Part shown: positions 1 through 8,372 of the stretch, one piece after another | Layout of the letters: the number at the start of each line of letters is the position of its first letter | Position numbering within the stretch: position 1 is the first letter of the stretch | From: Acidimicrobiia bacterium | GTDB lineage: Bacteria > Actinomycetota > Acidimicrobiia > Spongiisociales > ZC4RG35 | Reading direction: 5' to 3' | NCBI GenBank assembly: GCA_025928935.1 | Contig: JAICNB010000026.1 | Location: 1 to 40,011 of the forward strand | Length of the DNA: 40,011 bases | The notes under the pieces: model-generated | Told to the model about the DNA's origin: nothing | What the model saw: only the letters and a program-made list of their open reading frames with translations | Databases searched by the model: none | Made by a program: the position numbers and the translations under genes

Positions 1-41
1 CCGCCAGGGGATTTAGCCCCAAACCACCAGGCGACTGGCGG
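1..41. other. Inverted repeat at window edge
   Basis: CCGCCAG at 1-7 is the exact reverse complement of CTGGCGG at 35-41, and a smaller GGG/CCC pair (8-10, 17-19) lies inside. This could be the terminator hairpin of a gene ending just left of the window. There is no T-run, so the call is weak. Nothing else is evident before the first gene. Confidence 0.3.
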
Positions 42-144
42 GCCAGCTGTCCTCCCGTTTCCAAGGGTCCCCGTGACCTGACCGCTCGGCTGAACACCTT
101 CTGACCCCTACTAATCTCGACCCATCCCCATACAGGAGTTGGGT

Positions 145-2454
145 TTGTTCGCGCGTCTTGGCCGTTGGTGTTTTCGTAATCGGGGCAAGGTGGCCCTGGG
201 CTGGCTTGCCGCCCTGATCCTTGGTGGCGTGCTGGCCAACGCATTGATCGGCACCGCCTACAGCACCGAGTTCGCCCTCCCCGACGTGGAGAGCCGCCAG
301 GGCTTCGACATCCTCGAGGAGCATTTCGAAGGTTCCGCCGCCGGTGGTGAGGGTGGCACGATCGTGTTCCGGGCCGAGCAGGGCGTCACCGACCCCGAGG
401 TTCAGGCTGCCATGACCGAGTTCTTCGATGAGGCCAGTCAGATCGAGGGGATCACGCTGGTCACCCCCTACAGCCCCGAAGGGCAGCAACAGATCTCGGT
501 GGTAGGGCCCGAGGCGGGGAAAATCGCATACGCCCAGATCGGCATCTCCCGTGACACCACCCTGGAGGAGGCCGGCGAGATCAGCGAGCAGCTGCGGGAG
601 ATGATGCCCGAGATCGATGGGCTTCAGATCGAGATCGGCGGCCAGATCTTCGCCGAGTTCGAGGTGCCCAGCTCCGAGCTTCTCGGTATCGCCTTCGCCA
701 TCATCGTCCTGATCCTGGCCTTCGGGTCAGTGCTCGCCATGGGCCTTCCCATCGGGATCGCTCTGGCCGGGATCGGGCTCGGCACTTCGCTGGCCGGGCT
801 CCTCAGCAACGTCATCTCCATTCCCGACTTCTCCAGCACCGTGGCGATCATGCTCGGGCTCGGCGTCGGCATCGACTACGCCCTCTTCATCGTCACCCGA
901 TACCGGGAGAACATGCGCGCCGGAGCCTCAATAGAAGAGGCAGCGGTGGTTGCCATGGACACCGCCGGCCGCGCCGTTGCCTTTGCCGCGTCGACCGTCG
1001 TCATCTCGCTGCTCGGAATGTTGCTGATGAACCTCTCTTTCATCACCGGGATCGCCGTCGTTTGTGCCGTCGTCGTGGCGATCACGGCTATCGCATCGCT
1101 CACCCTGCTCCCGGCCATGATCGGATTCGCCGGGCAGCGGGTCGAGGTGACCCGCTGGCGCGGCCTCATCGCCGCCCTTCTGCTCGCCGTTGGGCTGGTG
1201 GGCGTGGCCATCTCCTTCCAGCCACTCGCCATCGTGGGGATCGCCCTGGCCGCGGTGGTTCTGGTCGCCAGCCTTGTCTTCGCCCCGTTGCGGCGTGAGG
1301 TGCCCCGCCGCACGCCGAAGCCGATCCAGGAGACCGTGCCCTACCGATGGAGCCGGTTCATCCAGCACCGGCCATGGCTGGCCGCCATCGCCGGCACCTT
1401 GCTCCTTCTGGCCCTCGCCTTCCCCTATCTCGATCAGCGCCTCGCCTTCTCCGACGAGGGCAACTACCCGGAAGACACGACCACCCGCCGCGCCTACGAC
1501 CTGCTGGCGGCCGGGTTCGGGCCGGGGTTCAACGGGCCCCTGTTGTTGGCCGCCGAGATACCCGAAGGAGCCGACCCGGCGCAGCTCGAGGCAGTAAGTC
1601 AGGCCCTCGCTGCCGACACCGGAGTTGCGTTCGTGACCCCGGCCATCCCCAACGACCCGACGGCGCCGACGGCGGTGTTGTGGAGGCTGTTCCCGACCAC
1701 CGCCCCCCAGGACGAGGAGACGACCGAGCTAGTTCTCCGGCTGCGTGACGGTGTGCTCCCGGAAGCGACCGAAGGGACCAACCTGGATGTCGCCGTGTCC
1801 GGAGGCGTGGCTGCTGCGGTCGACTTCTCCGAGTACCTGACCGACCGGCTGCCCATGTTCATCGGCGTGGTGCTGGCGCTGTCCTTCGTCCTGTTGATGC
1901 TGGTCTTCCGATCGCTGCTGGTGCCGCTCAAGGCGGTGATCATGAACCTGCTCTCGCTGGCCGCCGCATTCGGGATCGTGACCGCGATCTTCCAGTGGGG
2001 CTGGGGAGGGGAGCTGCTGGGGATCGAGCCGGCGCCGATCGAGCCCTTCGTCCCGATGATGATGTTCGCCATCGTCTTCGGTCTCTCGATGGACTACGAG
2101 GTGTTCCTCTTGTCGAGGATCCATGAGGAGTTCGTCCGGACCGGCGACAGCAGGGGCTCGGTGGCAGACGGGCTGGCCCTGACCGCACGAGTCATCACCG
2201 CAGCGGCGGCGATCATGGTGGTGGTGTTCGGCAGCTTCATCGGAGAGGCCGACCGGCTCGTCAAGCTGTTCGGGGTGGGCCTGGCCAGCGCGGTTCTGGT
2301 CGACGCCACCGTCGTCCGCATGCTGTTGGTCCCGGCGACGATGGAGCTGCTCGGCGATGCCAACTGGTGGCTGCCCAAGTGGCTCGACCGCTTGCTGCCG
2401 AAGATCTCGGTGGAAGGCCACGCCCTGGAGCCCGTCGAGGTCGAGACGGTCTGA
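145..2454 (+). CDS. MMPL/RND-family membrane transporter
   Basis: Inner-membrane exporter of the MMPL branch of the RND superfamily, whose members move lipids or hydrophobic compounds using the proton gradient. The two-repeat plan is visible. A first helix (about residues 15-37) precedes an extracytoplasmic loop. A helix bundle from about residue 175 carries the motif GLGVGIDYALFIVTRYRE (near 238). A second loop and second bundle carry GLSMDYEVFLLSR (near 645). The Asp-Tyr pair in each motif is the family's proton-relay position. Length (769 aa) fits single-unit YdfJ-type members. Start: TTG at 145 sits 6 bases after AGGAG (134-138); the in-frame TTG at 139 directly abuts that SD and is less likely. 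No substrate can be inferred and no accessory subunit is adjacent. The next gene is convergent. Confidence 0.92.
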   Translation: MFARLGRWCFRNRGKVALGWLAALILGGVLANALIGTAYSTEFALPDVESRQGFDILEEHFEGSAAGGEGGTIVFRAEQGVTDPEVQAAMTEFFDEASQIEGITLVTPYSPEGQQQISVVGPEAGKIAYAQIGISRDTTLEEAGEISEQLREMMPEIDGLQIEIGGQIFAEFEVPSSELLGIAFAIIVLILAFGSVLAMGLPIGIALAGIGLGTSLAGLLSNVISIPDFSSTVAIMLGLGVGIDYALFIVTRYRENMRAGASIEEAAVVAMDTAGRAVAFAASTVVISLLGMLLMNLSFITGIAVVCAVVVAITAIASLTLLPAMIGFAGQRVEVTRWRGLIAALLLAVGLVGVAISFQPLAIVGIALAAVVLVASLVFAPLRREVPRRTPKPIQETVPYRWSRFIQHRPWLAAIAGTLLLLALAFPYLDQRLAFSDEGNYPEDTTTRRAYDLLAAGFGPGFNGPLLLAAEIPEGADPAQLEAVSQALAADTGVAFVTPAIPNDPTAPTAVLWRLFPTTAPQDEETTELVLRLRDGVLPEATEGTNLDVAVSGGVAAAVDFSEYLTDRLPMFIGVVLALSFVLLMLVFRSLLVPLKAVIMNLLSLAAAFGIVTAIFQWGWGGELLGIEPAPIEPFVPMMMFAIVFGLSMDYEVFLLSRIHEEFVRTGDSRGSVADGLALTARVITAAAAIMVVVFGSFIGEADRLVKLFGVGLASAVLVDATVVRMLLVPATMELLGDANWWLPKWLDRLLPKISVEGHALEPVEVETV

Positions 2455-2520
2455 CCCATCGGCGGTCGGCGAACCTGCGAGCTCCCAACTGCACCGCACT
2501 CGCTGCGGTTCTTCTCGACC

Positions 2521-2554
2521 GAGACACGGGTCTGGCGCTAGGGCCCCGTGTCTC
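2521..2554. terminator. Bidirectional terminator hairpin between convergent genes
   Basis: GAGACACGGG (2521-2530) and CCCGTGTCTC (2545-2554) form a perfect 10-bp stem with a 14-base loop. It sits between the MMPL gene and the convergent membrane-protein gene. The right arm and part of the loop are the last codons and TAG of the minus-strand gene. There is no clear T-run, so termination is inferred from the stem and its position. Confidence 0.65.
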
Positions 2555-3305
2555 CCGGACCCTGGTCCGGCGGGGGCGCCCCCGTGATGTCCCCCTGCCC
2601 GGGCGCCGTCGCCGCTGGCGATGGGACGGCCACCGTCGCCCGGGGCTGGCGGATCGCAAATACCAGCATGATCACGGCCAGCACTCCGAGCACCAGGCCG
2701 CCCAGGACCAGGCCGATGGAGATGGGCAGGAGAATGCCGACTCGAGCGCCTGCGTTGAAGTCTGCCGAAACGCCGGCCGAACCATCAGCGTTCATGATGA
2801 CCCCGGTCCACTCTCCCGATTCCAGATCCCAGGTCACGCTCTGCGTTCCTTCCCCCTCCGCCGAGGCAACCCAGAAGTCCAGCTCTCCCGGTGGCCCCGG
2901 GGGGGCGCCACCCTCCACGGTGTCATAGGTGACTTCCTCGGAGAATGGGCTGGTACGCAACACTTCGGCCAAGCCCACGCCGTCGAGATAGGAAGCCACC
3001 TCTTCCTCCGGACCGATCCCGATGAAAATCGAGGACACGTCGGTCGGGTCCGCCTCGAAGCGAACCGTGGCCAGCTGGCTGGAGGGGAACCACGCGGTAG
3101 GGCGGGCGGCCACCAAATCGATCGGCCCGGTGATCAGGGCGTGAGTGTCGGTGGAGAGGGAGACGGTTTCGGCTTGGTAGAACCCGTCGGAGGTGCGTTG
3201 GGTCCCATAAGCCCAGAGCAGCACCGCACCCGCCGCCACCAAGGCGAAGGCCACCAGTCCGAGGATCGCCCCAATGATGGCCATGATGACTCTGCCGGCA
3301 CTCAT
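2538..3305 (-). CDS. Membrane protein with two helices and a large external loop
   Basis: A 255-aa protein of unknown function. An N-terminal helix (about 7-32) is followed by an extracytoplasmic domain of about 155 residues, a second helix (about 190-216) and a Pro/Gly-rich cytosolic tail of some 35 residues. The segment after the first helix (WAYGTQRTSDGFYQAETVS) resembles the start of many uncharacterised actinobacterial membrane proteins that I know only as hypotheticals. The ATG start has a strong GAGGAGG SD 5 bases upstream. It is transcribed alone, away from the downstream sppA gene start and convergent with the MMPL gene. No catalytic motif is visible. Confidence 0.8.
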   Translation of the reverse strand: MSAGRVIMAIIGAILGLVAFALVAAGAVLLWAYGTQRTSDGFYQAETVSLSTDTHALITGPIDLVAARPTAWFPSSQLATVRFEADPTDVSSIFIGIGPEEEVASYLDGVGLAEVLRTSPFSEEVTYDTVEGGAPPGPPGELDFWVASAEGEGTQSVTWDLESGEWTGVIMNADGSAGVSADFNAGARVGILLPISIGLVLGGLVLGVLAVIMLVFAIRQPRATVAVPSPAATAPGQGDITGAPPPDQGPGDTGP

Positions 3306-3403
3306 GTTGCCTCCTCGATCTCTTGGTCACTGATCGACACTACGCGGCCAGCCTGCGCATGAGCACGGCCCCGCCCCGACGTGCCGGTGTCTTCATGGTT
3401 TCG

Positions 3404-3433
3404 CCCGAGGGGGAGAGGCTGCCTCCCTCTGGG
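3404..3433 (-). terminator. Possible terminator after sppA
   Basis: An imperfect G/C-rich hairpin (CCC-GAGGGGGAGAGGC against TGCCTCCCTCT-GGG) lies 22 bases beyond the sppA stop codon on the minus strand. It has bulges and no T-run. Confidence 0.3.
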
Positions 3434-3454
3434 ACGATGAGGACGTCAGCTAGC

Positions 3455-5254
3455 TCACATCCGCCCACTCCCGGACCAGAACGATGGCATCACCGCCTGG
3501 ACCGCCGGCGTCCGCGGAGACCCGGTCACGGCATCGACCAGATCGACGAGCGTTGCAGTCAACTGCCGCACCGGTTCGCTGCTCTCCTTTCTCTCGGGGA
3601 GCCTGATCCCCCTCTTCTGGGGGTAGACCCGCACCGCCAGACCCCGCCCCGGTGCGATCCCCGCCACCTCCGCAGCCAATTCCAGTGCCCGATGGGTGCC
3701 ACCGAGAGCGTCGACCAGGCCGCGCTCGAGAGCCTGTGCCCCGGTCCAGATCCGCCCTTTGGCCAGTTGCTCGACAGCAGCCGGGTCGAGGGATCTCCCT
3801 TCGGCCACCAGAGACTTGAACTCCTCGTAGATCGAATCGAGGCTGGCCTTGAGCCTCTCCCGCTCCGAGTCGGTGTAGGGGTCGTTGGGGACGCCGAAGG
3901 TGGCGTTCTGGCCCAGGTGCAACTCCTCCCAGTCGACGCCGACGCGCTGCCACGCGTTCCGCGTGGCGAGCTTGCCGGCGACGACGCCGATCGACCCGGT
4001 GATGGTGCCGGGCTGGGCCACGATCCGATTCGCTGTAGCCGAAATCCAGTAGCCGCCCGAGCCGGCGACGTTCGCCATCGACACGACCACCGGTTTCCCC
4101 GCCTCACGGGCCCTGACCGTTTCCCGGCGGATCACTTCGGAGGCAACGGCAGAGCCCCCAGGGGAGTCGACCCGGAAGACGATGGCTTGAACCTTCCTGT
4201 CGTCGATTGCTGCCCTGAACGCAGCGGCGACGTCATCAGCCCCGAGCGACAGGCCCCGGGACAGGGGGTCGAAACGGGACCTGCCCCGGTGTATCGAGCC
4301 GGTCCCGTGGATGAGTGCGACCTTGGCGCCTCTCCGGTTGGGTCGCCCTGCTCGTCTCAGATAGGCGTCGACCAACATCAGCTGTCTGCCTGCCTCCAGG
4401 GCGGAGTGGTAGGCCTCATCGCGGTAGGAGGATCTGTCGACCAGCCCGGCTTCCACTGCCTCGGAGGCAAGCAGTGGTGCGTGGTCGATGAGTTCCCGGA
4501 CCTGGTCCGGTGGCAGACTCCTTGCGGCTGAGATCCCCGACACCATCTGCTCGAACTGGTCCTCGAGCACGGCGCGAGTCGCCTCCTCATGAGGGGCGGT
4601 GAAGCCCTGTTCGGTGAGGGTGTACTTGGCCGACTTGTACTCCCTTCGATGATCGAGGTCAGGGAACACACTCACCCGGTCCAAGAGTCCACGGAGGAAG
4701 GGAACCCTGGCCACCACTCCGGTCACGTGGACCTGACCATGCGGTTGGAGATGAATCTCCTCGAAGGCGGTGGCCAAGTAGTAGTCCACGGTGGCGAGCC
4801 CACCTTCGCCGAAGCTCTCGGCAAAGGCCACCGTCCGCTTCCCCGCGGCCCGGAACCGCATGATCGAATCCCGAAGCTCCTGGGCGTGGCCCAACCCGAT
4901 CTGACCGTTGCCGAGGCGGGCCACCATCCCCACCACGCGATCGTCCCCCGAGGCTCGGGCCAGTGCATCGGTCACGTCACGCAGGACGAGTGCTCCGGGG
5001 TTGATGTACCGCCCAAGAGCGCCGGACATCGGCTCCTCCCTAACCCCATGGTCCAGGTCGAGCTCGAGCACGGTTCCCCTTCGCACCCATCTCCGCGCCA
5101 ACCCCAGGAGCGCGAGCAGGACCAATATCAGCCCGAGGACGATCAGTGCGCCGGTCAAGTCGGTGAGCGCGGAGACGACCGCCATCATGACGATCAGTGC
5201 CAGCAACACCACAGCGGCAAGTACCAGGGCCTGGAGAGGGCGCACCAGCTTCAT
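3455..5254 (-). CDS. sppA: Signal peptide peptidase SppA, two-domain form
   Basis: Membrane serine protease of the S49 family that degrades leftover signal peptides in the membrane. The 599-aa length, with tandem S49 domains, matches the long (E. coli 67K) type rather than the short Gram-positive type. Two helices occupy residues 1-53. The N-terminal domain carries the general-base lysine at Lys207 (REYKSAKYT). The C-terminal domain carries the nucleophile Ser399 (MANVAGSGGYWIS), after RVDSPGGSAVASE. These positions closely parallel Lys209/Ser409 of the E. coli enzyme, so it should be active. The minus-strand ATG has GAGGAG 6-7 bases upstream. It is divergent from the nucleoside hydrolase gene. 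Two membrane helices at the N-terminus instead of one is a small difference from E. coli. Confidence 0.93.
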   Translation of the reverse strand: MKLVRPLQALVLAAVVLLALIVMMAVVSALTDLTGALIVLGLILVLLALLGLARRWVRRGTVLELDLDHGVREEPMSGALGRYINPGALVLRDVTDALARASGDDRVVGMVARLGNGQIGLGHAQELRDSIMRFRAAGKRTVAFAESFGEGGLATVDYYLATAFEEIHLQPHGQVHVTGVVARVPFLRGLLDRVSVFPDLDHRREYKSAKYTLTEQGFTAPHEEATRAVLEDQFEQMVSGISAARSLPPDQVRELIDHAPLLASEAVEAGLVDRSSYRDEAYHSALEAGRQLMLVDAYLRRAGRPNRRGAKVALIHGTGSIHRGRSRFDPLSRGLSLGADDVAAAFRAAIDDRKVQAIVFRVDSPGGSAVASEVIRRETVRAREAGKPVVVSMANVAGSGGYWISATANRIVAQPGTITGSIGVVAGKLATRNAWQRVGVDWEELHLGQNATFGVPNDPYTDSERERLKASLDSIYEEFKSLVAEGRSLDPAAVEQLAKGRIWTGAQALERGLVDALGGTHRALELAAEVAGIAPGRGLAVRVYPQKRGIRLPERKESSEPVRQLTATLVDLVDAVTGSPRTPAVQAVMPSFWSGSGRM

Positions 5255-5385
5255 AGGACTCTCCTCGATCGAGTGGGCCGGACCCTAGGACAGACCCCCG
5301 GGCCTGACGTCTCAGGGCCATTCGACCTTCGAGAAGCAGCCGCGGTCCTCTGGCAGACCCAATCGTGGTTCGGCGAAGATCGATT

Positions 5386-6789
5386 GTGAGCAATCGAACG
5401 CGTGTCACCGAACTGCTGCTCGGTGGCCTTCTGGCGGTTTCGTGTAGTCCTGAGGGAGGGGAGGGCTCGACGACGACAGTGGGACCTTCCACGGAGGCCG
5501 CCCGGTCGGTTGTGGTGGACACGGACCTGGCTTCCGACGATCTGGTTGCCCTCAGCTTCCTGTTGTCCTCGACAGAGGTCGATCTGGTGGCCGTCACGGT
5601 GTCCGGGACCGGTGAGGTCAGATGCCCCCAGGGGCTGGACGTGATCCGAGGTCTGCTCGCCGTCACCGGTGACGACGACATCCCGGTCGCCTGTGGACGG
5701 TCGGCGCCGCTGGCAGGGGACCGGGCCTTTCCGACCGAATGGCGCGACGCGGCCGACGATGCCTGGGACCTCGATCTGCCGAAAGTCGCCGCTCCGTCCG
5801 GCGAACGCACCGCTGTCGAGTTGCTCATCGAGGCACTCGACCCGGATGGGGTGACCGTGCTCACCCTCGGGCCCCTCACCAACCTCGCCGATGCTTTCCG
5901 GGCCGACCCCGACCTCGCCGGCAACGTGTCGTCGGTGGTGGTGATGGGAGGCGCGGTAGACGTTCCGGGGAACGTGTTCGACGAGGGTGCCGAACCGCCG
6001 GTTGCCGAGTGGAATGTGTATGTCGATCCCACCGCGGCGGCGGAGGTATTCGGGTCGGGGGTGTTGGTGACCATGGTCGGTCTCGACGCCACCAGTGAGG
6101 CTCCGATCACCGGCGACTTCCTCGAGCTATTGAGGACCAACAGTCATACCGAGCCGGCGTCCCTGGTACTCACATTGCTCGAGAACAACCCACTCGTCTA
6201 CTCCGGAGAGGCGTATTTCTGGGATCCCTTGGCTGCAGCGGTCGTAGTCGATCCTGGTCTTGTCATGACAGAAACCATTCCGATCAGCGTGGTGACCGGC
6301 GATCGCGACCTAGGGCAGACGGCGCGCAACGCCGGAGGCGACCCGCTCGCGGTTGCGATGGGCGCCGACGCCGCTGCGTTCGAGGAGCTTCTGATCCGAA
6401 CTCTCGATCAGCTCGAACCGGACCACCCAATTGCGACGTTGCCGCCCCCGTCGGCGGAGATGGCGATCACGTATGACGGCACGGATTGCTCTCTCGCCGG
6501 CCCAACCGCGACGGATCAGGGTCGGGTGAGGTTCACCTTCGAGTCGAGCGAGCCCGGATGGTTCGCAGGCGTCGTCCATCTGACCGGCGACCGGACCACT
6601 GCGCAGATCACGGCGGCGATCGAGGCGGGGGAACAGCTCAGGTTGGATGAGCTCGGACTCGACCGGCCGACGATCGTCGGCTCGGCCGGGGGGACCAGCG
6701 TGACGGCAGAGCCTGATCATTACATGGTGCTGTGCGGCTCCGAGGTCGGCGATCTGCTCATCGCCGGGACATTCGCCGTCGATTCATGA
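5386..6789 (+). CDS. Exported nucleoside hydrolase-like lipoprotein
   Basis: Member of the inosine/uridine-preferring nucleoside hydrolase fold, which cleaves the N-glycosidic bond of ribonucleosides. The Ca/ribose-binding signature is present as VVVDTDLASDDLVAL (canonical DTDxGxDD), followed by TLGPLTNLA, VVMGGAV, EWNVYVDPTAA and DPLAAA in family order. The N-terminus (TELLLGGLLAVSC) looks like a lipoprotein signal peptide with the lipid-attached Cys directly after AVS. An outer-surface enzyme is therefore likely, whereas most family members are cytosolic. About 110 C-terminal residues beyond the hydrolase fold look beta-rich and are unassigned. Start: GTG at 5386 gives the best signal peptide; an in-frame GTG at 5365 adds seven basic residues. 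It stands alone, divergent from sppA. Confidence 0.85.
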   Translation: MSNRTRVTELLLGGLLAVSCSPEGGEGSTTTVGPSTEAARSVVVDTDLASDDLVALSFLLSSTEVDLVAVTVSGTGEVRCPQGLDVIRGLLAVTGDDDIPVACGRSAPLAGDRAFPTEWRDAADDAWDLDLPKVAAPSGERTAVELLIEALDPDGVTVLTLGPLTNLADAFRADPDLAGNVSSVVVMGGAVDVPGNVFDEGAEPPVAEWNVYVDPTAAAEVFGSGVLVTMVGLDATSEAPITGDFLELLRTNSHTEPASLVLTLLENNPLVYSGEAYFWDPLAAAVVVDPGLVMTETIPISVVTGDRDLGQTARNAGGDPLAVAMGADAAAFEELLIRTLDQLEPDHPIATLPPPSAEMAITYDGTDCSLAGPTATDQGRVRFTFESSEPGWFAGVVHLTGDRTTAQITAAIEAGEQLRLDELGLDRPTIVGSAGGTSVTAEPDHYMVLCGSEVGDLLIAGTFAVDS

Positions 6790-6892
6790 GCCTGTCCAGG
6801 GCGAATGCGATCGAGAACAGGACGACGAAGACGATGTCGGTCGCTCTCCTATTCGCTCCCAGACCTCCTCATTCCAGTTCCCTGCTCAAGAA

Positions 6893-6913
6893 CGCTTGGG
6901 TCAGCGCCGGGGT
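6893..6913. repeat. 21-bp direct repeat, copy 1
   Basis: The sequence beginning CGCTTGGGTCAGC and ending GCCGGGGT recurs exactly, in the same orientation, at 8269-8289. Both copies are intergenic and flank the DUF2892 and sigma-factor genes. A small CGCT/AGCG hairpin lies inside the repeat. Confidence 0.85.
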
Positions 6914-6952
6914 GGCTGCCGCGGATTCCGAAGTCTCACGATGGCCCCGGCA

Positions 6953-6978
6953 GGAAACCCGGTATCCCTTTGCCCGTT
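6953..6978 (+). promoter_or_regulatory. Possible ECF-type promoter of the DUF2892 gene
   Basis: GGAAAC (6953-6958) and CGTT (6975-6978) are separated by 16 bases, matching the usual GGAAC-N16/17-CGT(C/T) layout of ECF sigma promoters. They lie 50 bases upstream of the DUF2892 start and next to a gene for an ECF sigma factor, so autoregulation is conceivable. Short motifs like this occur by chance. Confidence 0.35.
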
Positions 6979-7027
6979 CTGTTCGTCTCTGTGGTGACTC
7001 GGTTCAAGAGACGAAAGGAGAAGCGGG

Positions 7028-7258
7028 ATGAGATTCACCAACGAGGCAGGTTGGGATCGGATCGCCAGGATGATCCTCGGTGCGGTGGTGCTGTACCTGG
7101 GTTGGAGCGGCACCGTTGAAGGAGGGCTCGGCGACTTCTTGAAAGTATTCGGATTCGTCCCCCTGCTCACCGGAGCCGTGGGCTGGTGCCCGATATATGC
7201 CGCCTTCGCGTTCCGCACCAATAGCAGGCGGTCCCGTGAGCCAGCTGCAACCGTCTGA
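7028..7258 (+). CDS. DUF2892 (YgaP-type) small membrane protein
   Basis: A 76-aa protein with two helices and the typical DUF2892 pattern: an N-terminal NEAGWDRIARMILGAVVL segment, a short loop, then FVPLLTGAVGWCPIYAAF with a single Cys in the GWCP motif. In YgaP-like proteins this domain anchors a rhodanese; here it stands alone, as in many genomes. The function of the stand-alone form is unknown. ATG start with AAAGGAG (7014-7020) 7 bases upstream. It precedes the sigma-factor gene on the same strand, 137 bases away. Confidence 0.88.
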   Translation: MRFTNEAGWDRIARMILGAVVLYLGWSGTVEGGLGDFLKVFGFVPLLTGAVGWCPIYAAFAFRTNSRRSREPAATV

Positions 7259-7343
7259 TGGTGTGCAGTTCGGAAATAAGCGAGGCGGTCGGTCCCAGCA
7301 CCGGCCGTCTTCGCTCCTTTCCATTCCGGGGTGTCGGGGAGAG

Positions 7344-7369
7344 GACTCGCTTACCGTGAGTGGCGAGTC
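7344..7369 (+). promoter_or_regulatory. Inverted repeat upstream of the sigma-factor gene
   Basis: GACTCGC (7344-7350) pairs perfectly with GCGAGTC (7363-7369) across a 12-base loop, 26 bases before the sigma-factor start. It could be an operator or a leader hairpin. No other support is seen. Confidence 0.35.
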
Positions 7370-7395
7370 GAAGTGTCGACGATGAGAGGTGTCAG

Positions 7396-8169
7396 ATGAC
7401 CGAGCGGCCGACAGTGAGCGGCTTGTCTGATGACCTCGGCGAACACAGCGGTCCTTTGTACCGTTTCGCTCTAACCATCACCAGGGATCCGCACCTGGCT
7501 GCCGATCTGGTGCAGGACACGTTCCTGCGGGCGCTGGAGCGCTCCGATCAGTACCAAGGGGAGGCTCCGCTTCGCGCCTGGCTCCGTCAGATTCTGCACA
7601 ATCTGGCAATCGACCGCGCCAGACGCGCTGCACGGGAGATCGTCGTGGAGGACGTCGAGGCGAATTGGCACGACGATGCCTACACGGTCGATCCGGCAGC
7701 CGTGGCCCAGCGCACACTCACTCGAGAAGAGCTCGAAGATGGCTTGGCGCGGCTGCCCTTCATTTATCGGGTCGTGGTGATTCTCCATGATGTCGAGGGA
7801 TGGACGGTGCGACAGATCGCAGAGGTTCAGGACATCTCGCTACCCGCCGCCAAACAGCGTCTGCGTCGGGGTCGGATGTCGCTGGTCAGCGCACTGGCCG
7901 AGGGGCACGAACGACGTAGACACCTGGAAGGAGTGCCAATGCGCTGCTGGGACGCCCGACAACACGTCTCCGATTATCTCGACGGGATCCTCGATGAGGC
8001 AACAGCACATCTCGTTGAAGCCCATCTCGAGGTCTGTCCGACCTGTCCTCCGCTGTATGCAGCGCTTGTCGGAGCGCAGCAGCGTCTCGGCGCCCTCCGC
8101 GATCCTGATGCGGTGATCCCACCTCAACTCGAACAACGGATTCAGTCGTTGCTCGGCGCCGGGCGCTGA
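7396..8169 (+). CDS. ECF sigma factor with fused C-terminal zinc-finger (anti-sigma-like) domain
   Basis: RNA polymerase sigma factor of the ECF class. Region 2 spans about residues 17-80 (RFALTITRDPHLAADLVQDT, then LRAWLRQILHNLAIDRARR). Region 4 spans about 112-165 (LPFIYRVVVILHDVEGWTV, IAEVQDISLPAAKQRLRRGR). From residue 182 the chain continues in frame into a zf-HC2/ZAS-like domain with His210-x3-Cys214-x2-Cys217, the motif of zinc-binding anti-sigma factors. That domain is normally a separate protein. Start: ATG at 7396 has GAGAGG 6 bases upstream; the in-frame ATG at 7360 has none. A strong internal SD and ATG at 7926-7941 could also yield the zinc-finger part alone. Signal and targets are unknown, although a redox role fits the motif. 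Confidence 0.9.
   Translation: MTERPTVSGLSDDLGEHSGPLYRFALTITRDPHLAADLVQDTFLRALERSDQYQGEAPLRAWLRQILHNLAIDRARRAAREIVVEDVEANWHDDAYTVDPAAVAQRTLTREELEDGLARLPFIYRVVVILHDVEGWTVRQIAEVQDISLPAAKQRLRRGRMSLVSALAEGHERRRHLEGVPMRCWDARQHVSDYLDGILDEATAHLVEAHLEVCPTCPPLYAALVGAQQRLGALRDPDAVIPPQLEQRIQSLLGAGR
7926..7933 (+). promoter_or_regulatory. Internal Shine-Dalgarno before the anti-sigma domain
   Basis: GGAAGGAG lies 5 bases before an in-frame ATG at 7939, inside the sigma-factor gene and exactly at the junction between region 4 and the zinc-finger domain. This is stronger than the SD of the main start. Confidence 0.6.
7939..8169 (+). other. Possible independently translated 76-aa anti-sigma-like product
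   Basis: Starting at the internal ATG, the reading frame gives a complete zf-HC2-type protein beginning MRCWDARQHVSDYLDG, whose length is usual for a free ZAS anti-sigma factor. The same frame is also read as the C-terminus of the sigma factor because no stop separates them. Whether both products exist is an inference from the SD and start placement. Confidence 0.45.
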
Positions 8170-8268
8170 CCCAGGACCCGCATCGCTGGGCCGGTGAGAG
8201 TCCTTGGGCGGATCGAGGTCGCCCTCGTGGCCTCGCCGGGCGTAAGTGTTAGCCCATCATCCTCGGAG

Positions 8269-8289
8269 CGCTTGGGTCAGCGCCGGGGT
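8269..8289. repeat. 21-bp direct repeat, copy 2
   Basis: Exact second copy of the repeat at 6893-6913, located between the sigma-factor gene and the alpha/beta hydrolase gene. The bases on either side of the two copies differ, so identity is limited to the 21 bases. Confidence 0.85.
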
Positions 8290-8372
8290 CGTCCAGAGTG
8301 GTATGTCAGCGCCTTCGCCGAAGGGTCTTTCTCCTCTGGGCTTGGTCTCGCCCGTGGTGACATGATCAAGTC

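Noticed and set aside
1729-2499. 256-codon minus-strand frame opposite the MMPL gene
   Set aside because: His/Asp/Arg-rich shadow of the MMPL coding sequence.
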